Assembly (NCBI RefSeq): GCF_900172335.1 | Contig: NZ_FWFX01000005.1 | Coordinates: 186,001-250,000, forward strand | Reading direction: 5' to 3' | From: Roseovarius albus | GTDB lineage: Bacteria > Pseudomonadota > Alphaproteobacteria > Rhodobacterales > Rhodobacteraceae | Length of the DNA stretch: 64,000 bases | In this document: positions 18,913 through 27,388 of the stretch, in pieces | Layout: every line of letters begins with the position of its first letter | How positions within the stretch are numbered: the first letter of the stretch is position 1 | Position numbers and translations under genes: made by a program | Notes under the pieces: generated by a model | Told to the model about the DNA's origin: nothing | The model's input: the letters and a program-made list of their open reading frames with translations, nothing else | Databases searched by the model: none

Positions 18913-19905
18913 ATGACACTTGGACAAAAAATCGCCTGGGACGATACCGTACTTCCGTTCCAGCTGGACAAATCAGACACACGTGGCCGTCTCGCGCGCC
19001 TTGACGGCGTGCTTGACGGGATATTGAAGCAACACAACTACCCTGAACAGGTCGAGGCGTTGGTTGCAGAGATGGCCTTGCTGACCGCGCTGATCGGGCA
19101 GACGATCAAGCTGCGGTGGAAATTGTCCCTGCAGGTACAGACCAACGGCCCTGTTCGAATGATTGCGACCGACTATTACGCGCCTGAAAAAGAGGGCGAT
19201 GCCGCGCGGATTAGGGCCTATGCCAGCTATGATGCGGATCGCATCACGGATGCACTGCCGTTTGAGCAGCTGGGCGAGGGCTATTTTGCCGTTCTGATCG
19301 ATCAGGGTCCTGGCTCGGAGCCGTATCAAGGGATCACGCCGGTTGCCGGATCGGGGTTGAGTGAATGCGCCGAGGCGTATTTTGCCCAATCTGAACAGCT
19401 CCCGACAAGTTTTGCGCTGAGTTTTGGGAAGTCAACCGAGGGCGATAGCGCCGAACATTGGCGAGCAGGTGGGATCATGTTGCAACACATGCCCAAGGCG
19501 TCACCCTTTGCCACGGATGGAGCGTCTGGCGAAGGTGGCCTGCTGACGGCAAGCGATCTGCTTGATGATGATGACGCGGAAAACTGGTCTCGGGCGAATA
19601 CGCTGCTGACCACGGTTGAAGAGCTGGAGTTGATCGGACCCTCGGTGTCACCGGCTGAGTTGTTGGTGCGCCTGTTCCACGAAGAGGCGCCGCGGGTCTT
19701 TGACGTGCAGGCCGTGCGGTTTGGCTGCACCTGTTCCGAGGATCGCGTGCGCAGCAGCCTGTCGATCTATTCGGCACAGGACATTGAGACGATGACAACG
19801 CCTGAGGGTACGGTCACAGCTGACTGTCAATTCTGTGGCGCGCATTACACGCTGGACCCCAAGTCCGTGGGTTTTGAGGCAGAAGAGCAGGCGCGTGACA
19901 ACTGA
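18913..19905 (+). CDS. hslO: Redox-regulated chaperone Hsp33
   Basis: A 330-residue cytoplasmic holdase. The C-terminal redox switch has the paired cysteines CTC and CQFC (residues around 272 and 307) that bind zinc when reduced and form disulfides under oxidative stress. The N-terminal domain has the QTNGPVRMIATDYYA segment typical of the family. It is the first gene of a compact run (hslO, CoA pyrophosphatase, cca) whose reading frames overlap. Confidence 0.95.
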   Translation: MTLGQKIAWDDTVLPFQLDKSDTRGRLARLDGVLDGILKQHNYPEQVEALVAEMALLTALIGQTIKLRWKLSLQVQTNGPVRMIATDYYAPEKEGDAARIRAYASYDADRITDALPFEQLGEGYFAVLIDQGPGSEPYQGITPVAGSGLSECAEAYFAQSEQLPTSFALSFGKSTEGDSAEHWRAGGIMLQHMPKASPFATDGASGEGGLLTASDLLDDDDAENWSRANTLLTTVEELELIGPSVSPAELLVRLFHEEAPRVFDVQAVRFGCTCSEDRVRSSLSIYSAQDIETMTTPEGTVTADCQFCGAHYTLDPKSVGFEAEEQARDN

Positions 19906-20503
19906 GGCGCTCAAGCTAATACACGATGCCATCCGTGATGGTGGGCGTTTGTCGTCTGACTACGATCTCAATCCGGATGTAAACCTGCCCGCCGGTCGCA
20001 AATTGCGGCCGGCGGCAGTGCTTGTACCGATCTACTTTCGGGATGGGCAGGCGCGACTGATCCTGACCAAGCGCTCATCGGCCTTGAAGCATCATCCCGG
20101 GCAAATTTCTTTTCCGGGGGGCAAACAGGATTCAGAAGACAAAGACCTGATTGCCACGGGATTGCGTGAGGCATCAGAGGAAATTGGGTTAAATCCGGTG
20201 TCAGTCGATGTTCTGGGCTGTCTGAAACCACATGAAACTGTCACCAGCTTCAATGTAACGCCCGTGATTGGTGTGATACGTGATGATTTCACCCCGATTG
20301 CCGAACCGGGAGAGGTTGATGAGGTCTTCTCAGTTCCTCTGGTACACGTGCTGGATCCGGAGCATTTTACTGTAGAAGGACGCTATTGGCAGGGCACTTT
20401 GCGCCGGTATTATGCGGTGCCTTATGGGCCTTATTATATCTGGGGGGCAACGGCGCGGATGCTTAGAACGTTGGCAAACTATGCAACACAAGATGAAGAT
20501 TGA
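19895..20503 (+). CDS. CoA pyrophosphatase (Nudix family)
   Basis: A 202-residue protein, best started at GTG 19895 inside the end of hslO. The longer frame extends back into hslO without support. LTKRSSALKHHPGQISFPGGK is the CoA-diphosphatase signature (cut here to its core KHHPGQISFPGG), and REASEEIGL completes the Nudix box. Family enzymes split CoA and oxidised CoA into phosphopantetheine and adenosine bisphosphate. The overlap with genes on both sides suggests translational coupling. Confidence 0.9.
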   Translation: MTTEALKLIHDAIRDGGRLSSDYDLNPDVNLPAGRKLRPAAVLVPIYFRDGQARLILTKRSSALKHHPGQISFPGGKQDSEDKDLIATGLREASEEIGLNPVSVDVLGCLKPHETVTSFNVTPVIGVIRDDFTPIAEPGEVDEVFSVPLVHVLDPEHFTVEGRYWQGTLRRYYAVPYGPYYIWGATARMLRTLANYATQDED

Positions 20504-21647
20504 GGCGGATTGGATCACATCAAAGGCATCGCAGGAGGTTTGTGACCTTCTGTCTACAAATGGGTATCAGGTTTTCTTTGTTGGGGGCTGCGTGCGCAAT
20601 GCGCTGATGGATGTCCCGGTCAGTGATTTGGACATTTCCACCGATGCCCGGCCAGATCAGGTCATGGAATTGGCAAGAGCCGCTGGTCTGAAGGCCATTC
20701 CAACCGGGATCGACCATGGCACTGTGACGGTCATGAGCGATGGTGAGCCTTATGAAATCACAACGTTTCGCAAGGATGTATCAACTGATGGTCGAAGGGC
20801 CGAGGTGCGTTTTTCCGATGACATCGCCCATGATGCCGTGCGACGCGATTTCACGATGAATGCGCTTTATGCAGACCCAGGCGGGAATGTCGCTGATCCT
20901 TTGGGAGGCCTGCCTGATCTCGAAGCGCGGCGTATTCGTTTCATCCAAGACCCCGAGCGGCGCATTCAAGAGGATTATCTGAGAATTTTGAGGTTCTTTC
21001 GATTTCATGCATGGTACGGCGATCCAGATGGAGGTTTGGATGCTGAAGGCCTTGCTGCAATTGCGGCCAACGTCAATGGTCTGGGAGGGATTTCAAAAGA
21101 GCGTATCGGGGCGGAGATGCTCAAACTGCTGTCGGCCCCAGATCCGGCACCGTCCGTTGCGGCCATGCAGATCACAGGGACCTTGCAAGCCGTATTGCAC
21201 GGGGCACAAAGTGAATCCCTGCCGATACTGGTTAAACTTGAGGAAGATTGCCGTATTTCACCAGATCCCATTCGGCGATTGGCTTGCCTCGGTGGGGAAG
21301 ATGCTTCTGACCATCTGCGTCTCAGTAAATCGCAGGCAAGGGACGTGATTTTGCTTAGCCAGATCAGCCGGGAGGCCCTTAGCCTGCCCGAGCTGGGATA
21401 CAAATATGGCCAACAAATGGGAACAAATGCTGTGTTGGTGAAAAGTGCTTTGATGCAGCAGCAAGTGACCGAGAGCCATCTTTACCAAATTTCTCAGGCG
21501 GCAACACAGGTGTTCCCCATATCTGCGGCAGATCTGATGCCAGACTATACGGGTCCGGCACTAGGTCGAAAGCTGAGAGAGCTGGAGGCAGCTTGGATTA
21601 TGTCCGGCTTTGCACTGACCAAAACCGATTTGTTAGCGCGGGAATAA
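20493..21647 (+). CDS. cca: CCA tRNA nucleotidyltransferase
   Basis: A 384-residue class II nucleotidyltransferase that adds or repairs the CCA end of tRNAs. Motifs are FFVGGCVRNALMDVPVSDLD (catalytic carboxylates), RRDFTMNALY, and DYLRILRFFRFHAWYG. I start it at ATG 20493; an ATG 12 bases upstream is also possible. It overlaps the CoA pyrophosphatase by 11 bases. Confidence 0.95.
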   Translation: MKIEADWITSKASQEVCDLLSTNGYQVFFVGGCVRNALMDVPVSDLDISTDARPDQVMELARAAGLKAIPTGIDHGTVTVMSDGEPYEITTFRKDVSTDGRRAEVRFSDDIAHDAVRRDFTMNALYADPGGNVADPLGGLPDLEARRIRFIQDPERRIQEDYLRILRFFRFHAWYGDPDGGLDAEGLAAIAANVNGLGGISKERIGAEMLKLLSAPDPAPSVAAMQITGTLQAVLHGAQSESLPILVKLEEDCRISPDPIRRLACLGGEDASDHLRLSKSQARDVILLSQISREALSLPELGYKYGQQMGTNAVLVKSALMQQQVTESHLYQISQAATQVFPISAADLMPDYTGPALGRKLRELEAAWIMSGFALTKTDLLARE

Positions 21648-21650
21648 TCT

Positions 21651-22529
21651 TTAATTCGTGGCGCCCAGATCAGCCACAATCAAATCGCAAAGTTCTTCGG
21701 CCAGTTTGATGTCACGCGACTGATCGCGCAAATACAGATAGACGTGGCGCTTGTCTGAGAGGTCTGAAATCGCGCGAAAGGCCAGCGCATCGGGCATGAA
21801 CTGCACAACTGTTTTGGGCAGAATTGTTACCCAATTGCCGCTACGGACCATAGCTATCAGAGAGTGCGTGTTGTGCACGGTCACTTCCGCCCCGGCAACC
21901 GCAGCTTGGAAAGCAGGAGTTTGAATCAAGCCGCACAGATTGTTGTGGATGTACCGGTCTGAGGTCACTTCGGCGATGGTGGGCGGAATGGGCGAGTGGA
22001 TCATCGGGTGGTCAGCCGAGCACACCAACCCGAATCGGTCTTCAAACAGCAGGGTGGAACGCACCCCATTGAGGGAAAATTGTCCTGATGCGATGCCAAT
22101 ATCGGCGTGGCCTTGCGCCATTGCATCCATCACTTGCTGTGTGTCGGTATCGCGTAGTTCGATCATGACGCCCGGGTGCCGTCTGGTGATGGTTTCAATC
22201 GCGGTCGGAAAGACATGCGCAGCGATGGATGGGACGGAAACAATGCGGATCAACCCGTGTGGCGAGGCGGCTGATGTCTCAATCGCGTGGACTGTATAAT
22301 CAAACTGCTGCAGTTGTTTTTGCGCTAGTTCAAAGACTTGCTCGCCAACAGGGGACAGGCGGTTCTTGCGTTCAGTTTCAAATAAACGCTCGCCAAGGTG
22401 ATCTTGCAACTGTTTGAGGGTCATCGACACCGCTGATTGGGTGCGGCCCAACCGGTTTGCAGCCTCGGACAGGTTTCCTGCGTGTACCACGGCGCAGAAG
22501 CATCTCAGCATTTCGATCTTGATGGTCAT
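21651..22529 (-). CDS. LysR family transcriptional regulator
   Basis: A 292-residue protein. Residues 1-60 form the LysR winged helix-turn-helix (AVVHAGNLSEAANRLGRTQSAVSMTLKQLQ). The rest is a periplasmic-binding-like effector domain (RIVSVPSIAAHVFPTAIETI). It is divergent from the aldehyde dehydrogenase/dipeptidase-like operon, and the 98-base gap has a dyad (22572-22587). The usual LysR arrangement points to it controlling that operon. Confidence 0.92.
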   Translation of the reverse strand: MTIKIEMLRCFCAVVHAGNLSEAANRLGRTQSAVSMTLKQLQDHLGERLFETERKNRLSPVGEQVFELAQKQLQQFDYTVHAIETSAASPHGLIRIVSVPSIAAHVFPTAIETITRRHPGVMIELRDTDTQQVMDAMAQGHADIGIASGQFSLNGVRSTLLFEDRFGLVCSADHPMIHSPIPPTIAEVTSDRYIHNNLCGLIQTPAFQAAVAGAEVTVHNTHSLIAMVRSGNWVTILPKTVVQFMPDALAFRAISDLSDKRHVYLYLRDQSRDIKLAEELCDLIVADLGATN

Positions 22530-22571
22530 ACTTCAGTTTTTTTGAAATTTCATTCAGTAGTTTGAATTTGA

Positions 22572-22587
22572 CTGATAGTGCTATCAG
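22572..22587. promoter_or_regulatory. CTGATAG-TG-CTATCAG inverted repeat, candidate LysR operator
   Basis: Two perfect seven-base arms separated by two bases lie between the divergent LysR gene and the dehydrogenase operon, 40 bases before the latter's ATG. It is the clearest symmetry in the gap. Confidence 0.5.
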
Positions 22588-22627
22588 AGTCCATCTGTTT
22601 CCAAACCCTAAAATTCCGGAGTCGACG

Positions 22628-24079
22628 ATGTCTGCAACGCAACTGAACCTTATTGCTGGCGAATGGGTCGCTGGTGAGAGCGAAATCGAAAACCGTAACC
22701 CGTCTGATCTGAGCGATCTGGTTGGCATGTTTGCACAGGCCAGCACTGATCAGCTGGAGCAAACTTTGGATCAAGCCCAAATCGCGCAACGTGAATGGGC
22801 CGCATATGGTTTGGAGCGTAAGCAAAACGCTCTGATGAACATCGGCAACGAGTTGATGGCCCGCGCAGAAGAGCTGGGCACATTGCTGAGCCGGGAAGAA
22901 GGTAAACCGCTGGCAGAAGGCAAAGGCGAAGTCTTCCGCGCTGGTCAGTTCTTTACATATTACGCCGCTGAAGTTCTGCGTCAGATTGGTGAAAACGCCG
23001 ACTCCGTGCGCCCTGACATCGAAGTTGACGTGCGTCGCGAGGCGGTTGGCATTGTTGCAATCATCAGCCCTTGGAACTTCCCAACTGCGACCGCTTCGTG
23101 GAAAATCGCGCCGGCGTTGTGCTATGGCAATGCTGTTGTATGGAAACCTGCAAATATCACACCGGCGTCAGCCGTTGCCTTGACCGAAATAATCAATCGC
23201 CAAGACATTCCCAAGGGATTGTTTAGCCTCGTCGTAGGTGCAGGCCGTTCAATCGGTCAACGTCTGGTCGAAAGTCCCAAGATCAATGCGATTTCCTTCA
23301 CAGGTTCCGTACCGGTGGGCAAAGGCATTGCAACAGCTGCAATCCAGAACTTGACCAAAGTTCAGATGGAAATGGGCTCCAAAAATGCTCTGGCGGTTAT
23401 GGATGATGCCGACATCGATCTGGCTGTATCCTTGGCACTGGGTGGCGCGTTTGGCTCAACCGGACAGAAATGTACCGCATCGTCACGCCTGGTTGTTGAT
23501 GCCGCCGTGCATGACGCATTTGTTGAGAAACTGATTGCTGGTGCACAGGCGATGAAAGTTGGCCACGCGCTGGAAGCAGGCATTCAAATGGGTCCGGTTG
23601 TCAGCGAGCAACAGCTGAACGAAAACCTTGCCTATGTCGATCTGGGTAAATCCGAAGGGGCCGAACTGGCCTGTGGTGGTGCCCGTCTCGATATGCCGCA
23701 CGATGGTTTCTACATGTCGCCTGGCGTGTTCCTGAACACCACTAATAACATGCGCATCAACCGCGAGGAGATGTTCGCCCCGCTGACATCTGTCATCAAA
23801 GTGGACAGCTACGACGAAGCGCTGAGCGTTGTGAATGACACGAACTTCGGCCTGACATCGGGCATTGTGACGCAAAGTCTAGCACGCGCCACGCACTTCC
23901 GTCGCAATGCGCGTACCGGTGTTGTGACCGTGAACCTGCCAACGGCTGGTACAGACTATCATGTACCATTCGGCGGCCGTGGCGACAGCTCTTACGGGCC
24001 ACGTGAGCAAGGTAAAGCAGCGGCAGAATTCTACACCACTGTGAAAACGGCCTACATCTCAGCCGGGACACCAGCATAA
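22628..24079 (+). CDS. Aldehyde dehydrogenase, ketoglutarate-semialdehyde dehydrogenase-like
   Basis: A 483-residue dehydrogenase started at ATG 22628. It has VAIISPWNFPTATASWKIA, SFTGSVPVGKGIA, the catalytic glutamate in EMGSKNALAVMDDADID and the nucleophile in STGQKCTASSRLVV. The GQKCTASSRL form, together with the PWNFP region, is typical of 2,5-dioxopentanoate (alpha-ketoglutarate semialdehyde) dehydrogenases, which feed sugar acids or hydroxyproline into 2-oxoglutarate. It is the first gene of the LysR-linked operon; its stop and the next start share a base (TAATG). Confidence 0.85.
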   Translation: MSATQLNLIAGEWVAGESEIENRNPSDLSDLVGMFAQASTDQLEQTLDQAQIAQREWAAYGLERKQNALMNIGNELMARAEELGTLLSREEGKPLAEGKGEVFRAGQFFTYYAAEVLRQIGENADSVRPDIEVDVRREAVGIVAIISPWNFPTATASWKIAPALCYGNAVVWKPANITPASAVALTEIINRQDIPKGLFSLVVGAGRSIGQRLVESPKINAISFTGSVPVGKGIATAAIQNLTKVQMEMGSKNALAVMDDADIDLAVSLALGGAFGSTGQKCTASSRLVVDAAVHDAFVEKLIAGAQAMKVGHALEAGIQMGPVVSEQQLNENLAYVDLGKSEGAELACGGARLDMPHDGFYMSPGVFLNTTNNMRINREEMFAPLTSVIKVDSYDEALSVVNDTNFGLTSGIVTQSLARATHFRRNARTGVVTVNLPTAGTDYHVPFGGRGDSSYGPREQGKAAAEFYTTVKTAYISAGTPA

Positions 24080-25053
24080 TGTTGATCGATGGCCTGCAGT
24101 ACGCCAACTGGTCGGAAAAGATTTTCCGTCAGTTACGGGAAGGCGACGTGGATGCGATCCACGTCACCATTTCCTATCACGAAAATTTCCGCGAAACGGT
24201 TCTGAACTTTGAAAAGTGGAACCGTTGGTTTGAACAATACCCGGATCTGATCATGAAGGGGCAATGGGCCAGTGATATCGATAAGGCCCGCGAAACTGGC
24301 CGTACGGCGGTGTTCTTTGGCTTCCAAAACCCCAGCCCGATCGAAGACGATATTGGACTGGTGGAAATCGTGCACACCCTTGGCGCGCGTTTCATGCAGC
24401 TGACCTATAACAACCAATCGCTGCTGGCGACGGGCTGTTACGAGGCCGAAGACATGGGCATCACCCGCATGGGCAAGCAGGTCATCAAAGAGATGAACCG
24501 CGTAGGTCTGGTTGTGGATATGAGCCATTCGGCGGATCGTTCCACAATCGAAGCGGCCGATCTGTCCGAGAGACCAATTGCCATCACGCATGCCAATCCG
24601 CACGAATGGTCGCCCGCGCTGCGCAACAAGAAAGAAGACGTCATTCGGGCGGTCACAGAAAATGGTGGCATGTTAGGCTTTTCGGTCTACCCTCATCATC
24701 TGAAAGACAAAGGCGACTGCACGCTGGAAAGCTTCTGTCAGATGATCGCAGATACGGCTGAAAAATACGGCGCCGAGCATTTGGGCATTGGCACTGATCT
24801 TTGTCAGGATCAGCCAGACAGTGTTGTTGAATGGATGCGTGTTGGCCGTTGGACCAAGGAAATTGACTATGGCGAGGGGTCTGCCAGCAACGCGGGCTTC
24901 CCGACAATGCCAAGCTGGTTCGAAGACAACCGCCACTTTGGCAATATTGAACAAGGCTTGCGCGGCGTCGGTATGAACGACGCCGAGGTTGCAGGCATCA
25001 TGGGCAAGAACTGGTACAAGTTCTTCGCTGAAAACTTTGGACCGCAAGGGTAA
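24079..25053 (+). CDS. Divergent membrane-dipeptidase-like (M19) protein
   Basis: A 324-residue protein of the M19 renal dipeptidase fold. Later metal-site motifs are present: VDMSHSADRS, ITHANPH and IGTDLC. The N-terminal H-x-D (usually DGHND) is replaced by LIDGLQYANWS. The bridging glutamate region (usually IEGG) reads FFGFQNPSPIEDD, with Gln instead of Glu. The canonical two-zinc site is therefore incomplete. A related GFQN-type subfamily is encoded near dimethylglycine demethylation genes in Pseudomonas, as far as I recall. It may act on a non-peptide amide or N-methyl compound. The operon context gives no direct substrate. Confidence 0.75.
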   Translation: MLIDGLQYANWSEKIFRQLREGDVDAIHVTISYHENFRETVLNFEKWNRWFEQYPDLIMKGQWASDIDKARETGRTAVFFGFQNPSPIEDDIGLVEIVHTLGARFMQLTYNNQSLLATGCYEAEDMGITRMGKQVIKEMNRVGLVVDMSHSADRSTIEAADLSERPIAITHANPHEWSPALRNKKEDVIRAVTENGGMLGFSVYPHHLKDKGDCTLESFCQMIADTAEKYGAEHLGIGTDLCQDQPDSVVEWMRVGRWTKEIDYGEGSASNAGFPTMPSWFEDNRHFGNIEQGLRGVGMNDAEVAGIMGKNWYKFFAENFGPQG

Positions 25054-25060
25054 TACTTAT

Positions 25061-26749
25061 ATGGAAGCACCAGCCCAAACCCACATCGCCCGTCGCGACC
25101 CCGAAACCGTGATGCGCCTGTCGCGTCTGGGGTCTTTTCATCAATGTCGGCTCAGCTTCATGCGGCAACTCACGCGCCGCTTGGCGCGAGAAAATTGGTC
25201 GTTCTCTCGACCTGTGTTCGATATCGATGAAAACGGTGTGGGGCGTGTGGTTTACACCGCTCAGGGGCCTGAGCATGCGTATTCTTTGGTGGCTTTTGCC
25301 CATGATCTGCCGCCCGAGAAACGCTCGGACCGTGTAATTGCGGATGCGTGGGATGCGACCTTTGCGTTGTTTGATGGTGTTCCAACCAAGGAAGATGTTG
25401 ACCGCCTGTCGCAGAATGTACCATTGCAAGAGGCGGGGCGCGTGAGCGAAAGCGAATTGTCCCTGTCGCGGGCCAACCGTTCGGTCCGTTTGTGGAAACA
25501 TGTGGTCGATGCACTCGCCAGCGGGCAGCAGCCCGATCTGGAGCAGATCTATCAGGTTGGATATCTGATGCGCACCACAGCTGTTTACGGTTCTGGAAAA
25601 TTCGGCGCTTCGGATCGCGAAAACATCGCAGACCGACCCGAGACACAGGCCCCGTTTCAGGCAGAAATGTTGTCAGTTTACCTGACCCGTACCTTTGTTC
25701 GTGATCTGGTGCAGCATATGGCAAACATCAAAGGTGGGGCAAAAACCGCTGAATTAGACTCTAATATTGCTCGATGGCTCGGCATTGGAAACTCTACTGG
25801 TCTCGGCATGGCGCCATTCTTGGTGAACCACCCGGTCTTGTTGAACAACTGGATCATAGCGCGGGAAGAGGCGATTGCCCGTGTGCGCTCGATCGAGTTC
25901 GCCTCCGCTACCGAAGCACAGCATTTCCGCGATGTTTTTGAACGCAGCAAACTGTCAGTGTCTTGGTGGACGTCCGAGCACCCGATCCAGATCGAAAAGC
26001 TGGCAAAGCTGCGGGAAGATCTGGATAAGATCACCGCATATCTGACGCAAGATGATCTGACGAGAGATTACCCATGGAACCGGATGGTCGAGTGGTCGGA
26101 AGATGCGCTAAGCGAAGAAGGTCAAGAACTGGTTGCCTCGCAAATTCTGGAGCCTTACGCAGATCTTGTAGATGATCTTGGTATTCAGATGGCCAACAAG
26201 AACATGGATGTGTTCTATATTGATGGGTCCATGAGCGTCGATGAACTACGGTCTACTTTGAAGGCACAATTCGGCTGGGCCTTGGATAAGGACTGGACGG
26301 TGCAGGAACACTGTGCCCGCGCTTGGTATGTGTCCGAGGAAAAGCTGGAACCGCGTCTTGGTGAACGGTTTGAGGAGCCAATTGAAGAGTACGAGCAGCC
26401 TTTGGCTCCGGCGCGTGATGCGGCGCGTGCCTATGCGGCACTCGCAGGTTGGGACGGCGACAAGCGCGTTGCGGAATTCTTGCTGCAACATCCTGAGCAC
26501 CGCCACACCGTGCGTCGGGTGCAGATCCGCCCGGTTGCGCCTTATGGTGAGATTCAGGACAACACCATCAGCTGTGACATCATGCCGATCGATATGCTGC
26601 GCTGTAAGCTGTCGTTCTTTGGGGCCACGCATTTCGATCCGCGCTCGGACCGTTGGGTACGGATCTGCATGTATTCCGGCGCGCCCTACCCGGAAGAGCT
26701 TTCAATTGAAAACGCAGACCAGTGGGTCTATCCGGAGTTGCCCGCATGA
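25061..26749 (+). CDS. Uncharacterised 562-residue protein
   Basis: Started at ATG 25061, seven bases after the preceding stop; the frame extends further upstream but only into the dipeptidase gene. It is soluble, acidic and helix-rich, with no signal peptide or membrane segment. Noticeable blocks are SRLGSFHQCRLSFMRQL (N-terminus), GSGKFGASDRENIA, GLGMAPFLVNHPVLLNNW (about residue 250) and the C-terminal FDPRSDRWVRICMYSGAPY. I recognise no family. Tight spacing and the ATGA overlap with the next gene make it part of the same operon, so an enzymatic or carrier role in this catabolic route is plausible. Confidence 0.75.
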   Translation: MEAPAQTHIARRDPETVMRLSRLGSFHQCRLSFMRQLTRRLARENWSFSRPVFDIDENGVGRVVYTAQGPEHAYSLVAFAHDLPPEKRSDRVIADAWDATFALFDGVPTKEDVDRLSQNVPLQEAGRVSESELSLSRANRSVRLWKHVVDALASGQQPDLEQIYQVGYLMRTTAVYGSGKFGASDRENIADRPETQAPFQAEMLSVYLTRTFVRDLVQHMANIKGGAKTAELDSNIARWLGIGNSTGLGMAPFLVNHPVLLNNWIIAREEAIARVRSIEFASATEAQHFRDVFERSKLSVSWWTSEHPIQIEKLAKLREDLDKITAYLTQDDLTRDYPWNRMVEWSEDALSEEGQELVASQILEPYADLVDDLGIQMANKNMDVFYIDGSMSVDELRSTLKAQFGWALDKDWTVQEHCARAWYVSEEKLEPRLGERFEEPIEEYEQPLAPARDAARAYAALAGWDGDKRVAEFLLQHPEHRHTVRRVQIRPVAPYGEIQDNTISCDIMPIDMLRCKLSFFGATHFDPRSDRWVRICMYSGAPYPEELSIENADQWVYPELPA

Positions 26750-27375
26750 GTTATTCCCTGAACGAGATTGAGGTCACCGCTAAAAAAGCTGCGCGAGGGG
26801 CCGGATACAGCTGGGGCATGGCCGAAGAAGCGGGCAAAGCTGCGCGCTGGTTGTGCATTCAAGGGCAGGAAGGTTGTGCCACTCTGGCAGGCTTTCTGGG
26901 TCAGATTGATGGGCAGGACCTTTCAGATCATACGCCGCTGACATTGTCGGTAGAATGGAAAGCAAAATCAACGCTTTGCCCGTTGACAAGTGGAGCTGCT
27001 TTATCAGATTGCGCGGCGGATTTGCAGAGCGGAGAGATCACCTTAAAAGAGGTCATCTATCCCGCCTTACTCATGCCCTTTGCCGCGCGGGCGGCAGTGC
27101 GGTTGGGTCGCGTTGTGGCGCTGGAGTGTGAAGGTGCGCGCGCGGTTACAAATGGGGCGGAACTGTCTTTGGATGGGGTATTCCCAACCCGTACGACGCA
27201 GGTGGTGGTGAGCCTGCAAGCAGAGATGCCCGCAGCGTTGCCCCGTCATACGCGCGGAACGCCAACACCGGAAGATCTGGCCACGCTGAGCAAATTTGCC
27301 CACCGCACCTATGCCCCGGCGACCGAGGAATCACGCTTGTTGGGCGCGGGGGCCGGCCTGTCTGACAACGACTAA
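26746..27375 (+). CDS. Uncharacterised protein, DUF3726-like
   Basis: A 209-residue protein started at ATG 26746, overlapping the previous stop by four bases. It begins MSYSLNEIEVTAKKAARGAG and has SWGMAEEAGKAARWLC. This looks like the DUF3726 family from memory, which has no assigned function. It has no membrane segment or signal. Its constant position before an Ldh2-type oxidoreductase suggests it helps that enzyme or its substrate path. Confidence 0.7.
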   Translation: MSYSLNEIEVTAKKAARGAGYSWGMAEEAGKAARWLCIQGQEGCATLAGFLGQIDGQDLSDHTPLTLSVEWKAKSTLCPLTSGAALSDCAADLQSGEITLKEVIYPALLMPFAARAAVRLGRVVALECEGARAVTNGAELSLDGVFPTRTTQVVVSLQAEMPAALPRHTRGTPTPEDLATLSKFAHRTYAPATEESRLLGAGAGLSDND

Positions 27376-27388
27376 GAACGAGAAAAAT

